Below are positions 1-5,556 of a stretch of DNA of 32,653 nt, in pieces. The notes under the pieces are model-generated. The model was given only the letters and a program-made list of their open reading frames with translations. It made no database searches and was not told where the DNA came from. Position 1 is the stretch's first letter. Each line of letters opens with the position of its first letter. Origin of the DNA: Christensenella sp. UBA1214 (GTDB lineage Bacteria; Bacillota; Clostridia; Christensenellales; CAG-138). Where the stretch lies: positions 48,782 through 81,434 of the forward strand of contig DBXK01000012.1 in NCBI GenBank assembly GCA_002309375.1, read 5' to 3'. Made by a program: the position numbers and the translations under genes.

Positions 1-38
1 CCGGCTCGGGTTCCGGCTCGGGTTCCGGCTCGGGTTCG
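1..38. repeat. 12-bp tandem repeat coding Glu-Pro
   Basis: Three copies of CCGGCTCGGGTT run from the left edge of the window and encode the Pro-Glu tail of the leftward gene. The repeat continues out of the window, so its total length is unknown. Such in-frame repeats can change copy number without breaking the frame. Confidence 0.85.
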
Positions 39-301
39 CAAACGGGGCAGCGGCCCTCGAGGACTGCGCTGAGCGCTTCCTCCATTCGGCAGATATTGCC
101 CCTTGCTTCGTCGATCATCTCAACGATCGGCTCCGCACCGAGGTCGAGGCTTTCGCCGCTGCTGCAGCGGTCGAAGACCAGCTCGCCGAGACGGCTGTAA
201 AGCTCGGGCAGACGGCGGTTTTCTTCGGAAATGAGGTAGGTGAGCATCGCTGGATCCGCCGCCTTAACGGCATAATCCATCAGGTTCTTGAAATTCGGCA
301 T
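1..301 (-). CDS. Hypothetical protein with Glu-Pro repeat tail (cut by window edge)
   Basis: The frame opens with ATG at 301 behind a good AGGAGG site (about 307-313) and stays open to base 1, so the C-terminus is missing. The 100 visible residues begin MPNFKNLMDYAVKAADP and look like a soluble, mostly helical acidic domain. They are followed by RCPVCEPEPEPEP, a CxxC-like pair of cysteines and then a Glu-Pro repeat. The repeat is coded by a perfect 12-base tandem unit, CCGGCTCGGGTT on the plus strand. I do not recognise the family. It starts about 50 bases after the stop of the small membrane-protein gene and has no clear promoter of its own, so the two are probably co-transcribed. Codon use matches the neighbours. 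Confidence 0.75.
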   Translation of the reverse strand, partial: MPNFKNLMDYAVKAADPAMLTYLISEENRRLPELYSRLGELVFDRCSSGESLDLGAEPIVEMIDEARGNICRMEEALSAVLEGRCPVCEPEPEPEPEPEP

Positions 302-351
302 TTGCGGGCCTCCTGTTTTATGAATATGTTTTCGCTGCGGGGCAGCAGATC

Positions 352-741
352 TCAGCAGATCTTATCGAGGAATTTCCCGAGGAAGGGGATCGGAGCTTCC
401 TTGCCGTTGAAGGCGCAGAGCGCGCAGAAGACGAGGAAGAGCAGGACGACGATATCGATGATCCAGTTGATGACATGGAAGAAGGGATAATTGAGGATGA
501 CCACGAACAGCAGCCAGCTCAAGAAAAGGATCACCATGGAAAAGAAAACGATAACGTAAGCTCTGCGGACGAACGAATTCTTTTCAAGCGCGAACAGAAC
601 GATCGAGATCACAAGCAGGATCGTGCCGATCCAGCCGGCGAAACCGCTGATGAAACCGAAGATCGCGCCGACAAGGAAAATGATGGCAGCATAGAGATTC
701 GCATTGAAATTGCGGAACAGGGACGAAGTACCGTTGTTCAT
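352..741 (-). CDS. Small DUF4870/Tic20-like membrane protein
   Basis: A 129-residue integral membrane protein. The frame is open further upstream, but the ATG at 741 has a matching GGAGGTG site just before it, while the upstream ATG at 849 lies before the promoter. Hydrophobic stretches lie at about residues 15-50, 60-83 and 88-110. The pattern LFALEKNSFVRRAY, then a hydrophobic pair of helices, then AFNGKEAPIPFLGKFLDKIC is typical of the DUF4870 (Tic20-like) family, in which a basic loop follows the second helix and a short charged tail closes the protein. Its biochemical role is not known. A TTGAAT-17-TATAAT promoter sits upstream, and the gene is likely transcribed with the next leftward gene. 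Confidence 0.8.
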   Translation of the reverse strand: MNNGTSSLFRNFNANLYAAIIFLVGAIFGFISGFAGWIGTILLVISIVLFALEKNSFVRRAYVIVFFSMVILFLSWLLFVVILNYPFFHVINWIIDIVVLLFLVFCALCAFNGKEAPIPFLGKFLDKIC

Positions 742-804
742 ATTACACCTCCGTTGGATTATCGCATCGGCCTTTGACTGCCGACGGAAATTGTTATTAC
801 ATAG

Positions 805-833
805 ATTATATAATGAAAAGCATGCGAATTCAA
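805..833 (-). promoter_or_regulatory. Promoter of the DUF4870-like gene
   Basis: Read on the minus strand: TTGAAT (828-833), 17-base spacer, TATAAT (805-810). It lies about 65 bases before the start codon at 741. Confidence 0.7.
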
Positions 834-901
834 GATATAAATTTGACAAGATTATGTACAGTTGTCAAAACCTGTATGGAATTCGCCTTTTTGCCTGCAT
901 G

Positions 902-1834
902 TCAGTCGTCCGCGATGTCGTTGACGTCGTCGATGCTGTCGCCGCCGGCGCCGGGGCCGACCCTTCCGGCGATCAGATAGCAGCGCTCGATCGGGTCAAA
1001 TACGATCCTGTGGAGCAGGCGGAAGCCCTCGACGGCGCCCGTGCTCGCAACATGGGTGCGCGGGCCGGTGCAGGGATGCACCCAATCGCCGATGCGGACG
1101 TGCTCTTCGTCGACGTAGGAGATCGAAAGATCCTTTTTGATCGCTTCATTGACCTTGTTTTCAAGCTCGAGAAGGTCGATCTTCGGCGGTTCGTCATTGA
1201 AGGTCAGCAGGAAGCCGTGCTTGATATCGCGGTGATTGCAGCGGCGGAATTCATGCTCCGGAAGGAAGATCTCGCAAAGATCCTCCGCAGTGTGGGTCAT
1301 GCGGCGGTAGATGACGGATTTTGCAACGCGCTCGTGCAGCTCGCTCGGCAGGGGGCCGAAGATCGTCGGGCGGGTGATGATGACTTCCTCGCCCATGCCG
1401 ATCAGAAGGTTCGCATTGACGTTCAGCATCGGATAGATGAGGTCGAAATGCTCCACGATCACGCGCTTGCCGTTCTGCACGGCGCGAATGATCGCCTCCG
1501 CGAGGGTGCCGAGCTGGGTGAAAGCCGCCTCGAAGCGGATATCGAGATGGTAGGTATGAGCATTGAAAAAGCCGTATTCGCTCGCATCGAGCAGCGGCAG
1601 CGGGCGCATGTTGACGCCGTTGTCGTCGTTCGTGAGCTCAAGGCCGGGGAACATGCCCTTGATGAGCATGCTCTTGCCGGAGCCCGCTTCGCCGATGATG
1701 CCGATCAGCTTATCATAGGGGCTCAGATACATCTGCGCGATCTGGATGCCGAGGTCGTACATTCGGTCGCGTCCGCGCGGCGCGAAAAATACGCTGTAAA
1801 AATGGTTGTTCTGCATTCTGCCGGAATAAGACAT
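902..1834 (-). CDS. P-loop ATP/GTP-binding protein, clostridial conserved family
   Basis: A 310-residue soluble protein. Residues 48-55 read GEAGSGKS, a Walker A motif, followed by FPGLELTNDDNGVNMRPLP, a block I associate with a clostridial family often annotated as 'alanine-tRNA synthetase second additional domain' protein. That label is from memory and says little about function. Two possible starts exist: ATG 1834 (used here) and ATG 1816. The conserved-looking text begins near MQNNHFYSVFFAPRG, so the second is quite possible. No strong ribosome site precedes either. A P-loop kinase or chaperone-like role is plausible, but no substrate can be read off. The C-terminus ends in an Asp/Gly-rich tail. 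It has its own promoter (1896-1924) with an inverted repeat across it. Confidence 0.8.
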   Translation of the reverse strand: MSYSGRMQNNHFYSVFFAPRGRDRMYDLGIQIAQMYLSPYDKLIGIIGEAGSGKSMLIKGMFPGLELTNDDNGVNMRPLPLLDASEYGFFNAHTYHLDIRFEAAFTQLGTLAEAIIRAVQNGKRVIVEHFDLIYPMLNVNANLLIGMGEEVIITRPTIFGPLPSELHERVAKSVIYRRMTHTAEDLCEIFLPEHEFRRCNHRDIKHGFLLTFNDEPPKIDLLELENKVNEAIKKDLSISYVDEEHVRIGDWVHPCTGPRTHVASTGAVEGFRLLHRIVFDPIERCYLIAGRVGPGAGGDSIDDVNDIADD

Positions 1835-1859
1835 ACTGTTACTTCGCCGAAATGACGCC

Positions 1860-1909
1860 TTTCGTTATAATAAGTGGTTACATACCGTTTATAATATTAT
1901 ATAACGAAA
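1860..1909. promoter_or_regulatory. 10-bp inverted repeat across the P-loop gene promoter (candidate operator)
   Basis: TTTCGTTATA at 1860-1869 and its exact complement TATAACGAAA at 1900-1909 are separated by 30 bases. The right arm abuts and covers the -10 box and the left arm lies in the early leader, so a bound dimer or a DNA loop would block transcription. It could also be a weak RNA hairpin. The function is inferred from position only. Confidence 0.45.
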
Positions 1910-1924
1910 CCTCCGGCTTCACAA
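1896..1924 (-). promoter_or_regulatory. Promoter of the P-loop gene
   Basis: Minus strand TTGTGA (1919-1924), 17-base spacer, TATAAT (1896-1901). The transcript would start near 1888, about 55 bases before the ATG. Confidence 0.7.
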
Positions 1925-2015
1925 GAGCGAATTGCCGGGGAACGAAAAAAACAGCGGAGACTTGATCTTTTCGGCCCGGCGGATGCCGATCGGAGCCGGC
2001 GTTCAAAAAGTTTTG

Positions 2016-2044
2016 TTGCTTTAAGACCGATTTAAGGTTATTAT
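2016..2044 (+). promoter_or_regulatory. Promoter of the carbohydrate-binding lipoprotein gene
   Basis: TTGCTT (2016-2021), 17-base spacer, TATTAT (2039-2044). The leader that follows carries a 6-bp hairpin (GCCCGG at 2067-2072 with CCGGGC at 2077-2082) that ends just before the AAGGAG ribosome site. Confidence 0.55.
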
Positions 2045-2095
2045 AGTATTGTTTGCGCAGTAAGAAGCCCGGATACCCGGGCGAAAGGAGAAAGT

Positions 2096-4180
2096 ATGAA
2101 AGCTTTGAAGAAGATCGCAGCGCTGCTTCTTGCAGTCCTGATGCTTGCAGCGCTTGGCGCATGCTCGAACAACAGCGAAGAAAAGGACGGCAGGGAGGAC
2201 ACAGCAACGCCCGCACCGGCCAATGAAGGCGATTCGGATACGGTCGTCGACCCGACGAACGAAGAAAGGGAGACCACCGCCGAATTCGCGATCATCAACG
2301 CAGGCGGCTCCGTCAGCAAGAGCGGCAGCGTTTATACGATCACTGCGGCGGGCGAGTACAGCGTTAAGGGAAGGCTCGATGACGGACAGATCGTGATCAG
2401 GGCCGGCAGCGATGATGAAGTCAAGCTGATCTTCGAGAATGTTTCGATCTCCTGCTCGACCGCCGCGCCGATCCTTGTCGTTTCCGCAGGGGAAGTCAAG
2501 ATCAAGGCGGAGGAGGGCACCTATAACGCCGTGCATGACGAGCGCGTTTCGATCGAAGACGACGAGGAATACAACGCGGCGATATGGTCCGACTGCGATC
2601 TCGATCTCGTCGGCAAGGGCACGCTGATCGTGACCTCGGCAAGCGCAGGCGGAGTGAAGACGAAGGACGATCTTTCCGTTAAGAATGTGACCGCGAAGAT
2701 CACCTGCGAAGGTGTAGCATTGAGGGGCAACGATTCCGTGACCGTCGAATCCGGCGAGCTGATCCTTGTTTCGAACGGCGGCGACGGCGTCAAGACCGCC
2801 AATTCCGATGTCTCGAAGAAGGGCAACCAGAAGGGCACTGTGCTGCTAAGCGGCGGCAGGATCGACGTTTATGCCGCAAAGGACGGCATAAGCGCCGCAT
2901 ATAACGTCGAGATCAATTCCGATAAATGCACGGTGAACGTCTATACCGCCGATTACGCGGTGCAGGGCGGGGCGGAGGAGACCTCCGGCGAGCTGTATCT
3001 CGCGGTCCCGGCCCAGATATACTCCGAGGCATACGATTATTACTTCTTCTTCTATAATGACGATTCAAACGGCGTCTGGGCCAAGGCGGAATACGAGACC
3101 AAGATCTACAGCGGGCGTTCCGCGTCGCATTACGGCCTCAAAGCAGCTGTGCCGGCGGGCTATACGAATTTGATCGTGAACATCGTCGAAAAGGGCACGG
3201 AGCCGGACGGCAGCAATTACCTGGCCGCTTCCGAAGGCGAAACGATCAACACGGCGATGAACTGCTACGTCATCAATTCGGTTTCCGGCGACGGTATAAG
3301 CTGCGACTGGGCGAAGCTGACCTCGTCAAACGGGGACAAAACGACCTATTCCTCGAAGGGAATCAAGGCCGGCAATGATATCATCATCAGCGGCGGCGTC
3401 GTCACCGTCAAATCCATGGACGATGCTCTGCATGCGAACGAGGGCGAAAATCTCGACAGCGGAGCGGAATCGACCGGCAATATCACGATATCCGGCGGCA
3501 GCCTCTATATCGAATGCGCGGACGACGGCATCCATGCGGACGCGAACGTGACGATATCCGGCGGCAGCATCAATATCAAGGAATCCCATGAGGGCATCGA
3601 GGCCAACGTCATAACGATCAACGAGGGCGTGCTCTATATCAACGCGCAGGATGACGCCATGAACGCCGGCAAGGGCACAAGCACTCCGCTCATCAGCATC
3701 AACGGCGGCTATGTCGACGTCACGACGCCCTCGGGCGACACGGACGGCGTCGACTCGAACGGCAATTTCGAGATGACCGGCGGCTTCGCGGTGATCCGCT
3801 GCGGCGCGGCGATGGGCGGCATGGCCGGCTCGATCGACGTTGACGGAAAGATCACTGTGACGGGCGGCACGGTCGTCGCCTTCGGAGGCGTCTGCGAAAC
3901 GCCGGAAAGCGGCTCGGTCTGCACCTATATCTCCGGCGAAACGAGCCTCGGCTCGGGCAGCTATACCGTGACCGACGCTTCCGGGAATGTGATCATCAGC
4001 TTCGAGGTTTCCTCGAATTACAGCTCCTTCTGGATCGCTTCGGATAAGCTCGTCAAGGACGGCAGCTATTCGCTCAGATCCGGCGAAACGGAGCTCGTGA
4101 GCTGGTCCCAGTCCTCCGAAACGGTCGGCAGCGCCGGAAACGGCGGGATGCACGGCCCGGGAGGCGGCGGCCGGCATTGA
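2096..4180 (+). CDS. Cthe_2159-like carbohydrate-binding beta-helix lipoprotein
   Basis: A 694-residue exported lipoprotein. Residues 1-23 are a signal peptide ending in the lipobox LGAC, so Cys23 would be lipidated and the protein anchored on the outer face of the membrane. A Ser/Glu/Pro-rich linker runs to about residue 60. The rest is rich in short beta-helix rungs such as NITISGGSLYIECADDGIH, VTISGGSINIKESHEGIEA and SINGGYVDVTTPSGDTDGVDSNG. This is the pattern of the DUF4353 / Cthe_2159 family, whose founding member binds cellulose and pectin-like polysaccharide through a right-handed beta-helix. The C-terminus is a low-complexity Gly/His tail. The start is fixed by AAGGAG seven bases upstream. 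Substrate is inferred from the family. Confidence 0.85.
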   Translation: MKALKKIAALLLAVLMLAALGACSNNSEEKDGREDTATPAPANEGDSDTVVDPTNEERETTAEFAIINAGGSVSKSGSVYTITAAGEYSVKGRLDDGQIVIRAGSDDEVKLIFENVSISCSTAAPILVVSAGEVKIKAEEGTYNAVHDERVSIEDDEEYNAAIWSDCDLDLVGKGTLIVTSASAGGVKTKDDLSVKNVTAKITCEGVALRGNDSVTVESGELILVSNGGDGVKTANSDVSKKGNQKGTVLLSGGRIDVYAAKDGISAAYNVEINSDKCTVNVYTADYAVQGGAEETSGELYLAVPAQIYSEAYDYYFFFYNDDSNGVWAKAEYETKIYSGRSASHYGLKAAVPAGYTNLIVNIVEKGTEPDGSNYLAASEGETINTAMNCYVINSVSGDGISCDWAKLTSSNGDKTTYSSKGIKAGNDIIISGGVVTVKSMDDALHANEGENLDSGAESTGNITISGGSLYIECADDGIHADANVTISGGSINIKESHEGIEANVITINEGVLYINAQDDAMNAGKGTSTPLISINGGYVDVTTPSGDTDGVDSNGNFEMTGGFAVIRCGAAMGGMAGSIDVDGKITVTGGTVVAFGGVCETPESGSVCTYISGETSLGSGSYTVTDASGNVIISFEVSSNYSSFWIASDKLVKDGSYSLRSGETELVSWSQSSETVGSAGNGGMHGPGGGGRH

Positions 4181-4220
4181 CGGGCGGATAAATAAACCAT
4201 TTAAGAAGGTATATCCAAAG

Positions 4221-4255
4221 CGCCGCTGCGCGAGAAGCACGCGGCGTTTTCTTTT
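4221..4255 (+). terminator. Rho-independent terminator after the carbohydrate-binding lipoprotein
   Basis: CGCCGCTGC pairs with GCA-C-GCGGCG (4221-4246, one bulge) and is followed by TTTTCTTTT. Confidence 0.8.
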
Positions 4256-4289
4256 ACAGACCCGACTGCAGATAAAAACTGTCTCGGTA

Positions 4290-4318
4290 TTGCTGTTTAC
4301 AATTAATTCTGCTATAAT
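4290..4318 (+). promoter_or_regulatory. Promoter of the small lipoprotein gene
   Basis: TTGCTG (4290-4295), 17-base spacer, TATAAT (4313-4318). About 110 bases of leader precede the start codon. Confidence 0.65.
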
Positions 4319-4437
4319 AATTTCAGTGTCTGTTTGCGCTCCGGCCGGACGCATCACTGCTGCGGCGCGCACAGACCGTCTGATTCGGTTTTTCCGCATA
4401 AGGCGTGAAAACGATATTGTATTTTCAGGAGGCAAAA

Positions 4438-4926
4438 ATGAAAAAACGTATCCTCGCCGTCATAATGGCGGCACTGTTCCTTGCATTTGCGTGCACTGCT
4501 GCTGCTTGTGCAAAGAAGCTCACGGTCGACGAAGTCGCCGGAAATTATCAGATCAAAAAGTTCAACGGACAGACGCTCAAGGAATTCATGCTTGATATTT
4601 ACAAAAAGCAGGGCTTGTCCGATGATCTGGCCAAACAGGGCATAGCAATGATATGCTCGCAGCTGGGCTGCACTGAAGAGCAGTTCTATAACGACGGTGT
4701 TATTTTTGAACTCAACAAGGACGGAACGACCAAATTCTCCGGCTACTTCATTAAAGCAATGGAGATGATGGGCCAGAGCTCCACTTTCCCGGGTAACATG
4801 ACCTGGAAGATCGAAGGAGAAAAAATTGTTTTCAGTAACGGCAACAAATCCCATGAGACCGAATACAAGAACAACGGATTCGTTCTTAAATCCGAAAATT
4901 ATACCATGGAATTCAGCAAGAAATAA
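4438..4926 (+). CDS. Small lipoprotein of unknown function
   Basis: A 162-residue exported protein. The ATG at 4438 is chosen because AGGAGG stands seven bases before it; the frame is open to 4405 but that start has no ribosome site. Residues 1-18 are a hydrophobic signal, with Cys19 (LAFAC) or Cys24 (TAAAC) as the likely lipidated residue. The mature part has a helical first half (residues about 45-85, with KEFMLDIYKKQGLSDDLAKQ). A beta-rich second half carries GVIFELNKDGTTKFSGYF and MTWKIEGEKIVFSNG, the short strands seen in lipocalin-like copy-rich clostridial lipoproteins. The base composition is lower in GC than the neighbours. The gene sits alone between its own promoter and terminator. 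No function is proposed. Confidence 0.8.
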   Translation: MKKRILAVIMAALFLAFACTAAACAKKLTVDEVAGNYQIKKFNGQTLKEFMLDIYKKQGLSDDLAKQGIAMICSQLGCTEEQFYNDGVIFELNKDGTTKFSGYFIKAMEMMGQSSTFPGNMTWKIEGEKIVFSNGNKSHETEYKNNGFVLKSENYTMEFSKK

Positions 4927-4943
4927 TAATTCCGAAATCGAAG

Positions 4944-4970
4944 AAGCCCCTTTGGGGGGCTTTTTCCTTT
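4944..4970 (+). terminator. Rho-independent terminator after the small lipoprotein
   Basis: AAGCCCC (4944-4950) pairs with GGGGCTT (4956-4962) and is followed by a T-rich run. Confidence 0.8.
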
Positions 4971-5013
4971 ATCCGTGATCCGATGGGAGCCGAAGCGGGG
5001 GAGCGAAGGGCGC

Positions 5014-5406
5014 TCAGATATACGAGGGAGCGGAGCGGAAGATATTTACCAACAGGTAGATCCATAATGCGAGCAAAACCGTTGCGGCAAGCCCGATGAA
5101 CAGCGCGGCAATGCTGAACGAGCGGGCGAGCGAGACTTTTTTGCTGAACTCCGCGGAAGGAAGGGTGAAATATTGGTTGGCCTTTGAAAGGCCGATGCAT
5201 CCGAAAACGATCCCGAGCGGGCCGAAAACGAAGGACAGCGCAAAGCCGAGGATGCCCCAGAAAAGAACATTTCCGGGATCCGGCAGCGGGGAAGGATTAC
5301 CGCTTGCGGAGGAAGTCTTCACGGCATTCGGAACGATCACCGCGCCGCAGTTGGGGCAATGGCGAATACTGTCTTCGATTTTTGCGCCGCAGTTGCTGCA
5401 ATACAT
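5014..5406 (-). CDS. Zinc-ribbon membrane protein
   Basis: A 130-residue protein with an N-terminal four-cysteine zinc ribbon (Cys3, Cys6, Cys17, Cys20: CSNCG...CPNCG). A polar linker of about 25 residues follows, then two membrane segments (about residues 47-68 and 94-118). The ATG at 5406 follows GGAGG by eight bases; an in-frame GTG at 5415 overlaps that site and is less likely. Zinc-ribbon plus helical-hairpin proteins of this kind are common in Clostridia and their function is unknown. The gene diverges from the peptidase gene, and the two consensus promoters lie back to back. Confidence 0.8.
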   Translation of the reverse strand: MYCSNCGAKIEDSIRHCPNCGAVIVPNAVKTSSASGNPSPLPDPGNVLFWGILGFALSFVFGPLGIVFGCIGLSKANQYFTLPSAEFSKKVSLARSFSIAALFIGLAATVLLALWIYLLVNIFRSAPSYI

Positions 5407-5453
5407 ATCAAACACCTCCGAATGCCTGCGGATCGGGAAATCCCGCCGCTTTC

Positions 5454-5482
5454 ATTATATTGCCCGCGCGGGATCGTGTCAA
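5454..5482 (-). promoter_or_regulatory. Consensus promoter of the zinc-ribbon gene
   Basis: Minus strand TTGACA (5477-5482), 17-base spacer, TATAAT (5454-5459): a perfect match to the housekeeping consensus. The spacer contains the perfect palindrome CCCGCGCGGG (5463-5472), a possible operator. Confidence 0.85.
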
Positions 5483-5493
5483 CCGATATTTGC

Positions 5494-5522
5494 TTGACAT
5501 TGACGCCCGCCGGGGATATTAT
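5494..5522 (+). promoter_or_regulatory. Promoter of the M16C peptidase gene
   Basis: TTGACA (5494-5499), 17-base spacer, TATTAT (5517-5522). Its -35 box lies only 11 bases from the -35 box of the divergent promoter, so polymerases on the two may interfere. Confidence 0.8.
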
Positions 5523-5556
5523 GTATGAGTGATATTTTGCAAAGGAGGCAGATCCG

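Noticed and set aside
704..1855. Rightward 383-codon frame over the P-loop gene
   Set aside because: The leftward frame has a Walker A motif and a promoter; the rightward one has neither and is Asp/Ala/Val-rich shadow text.
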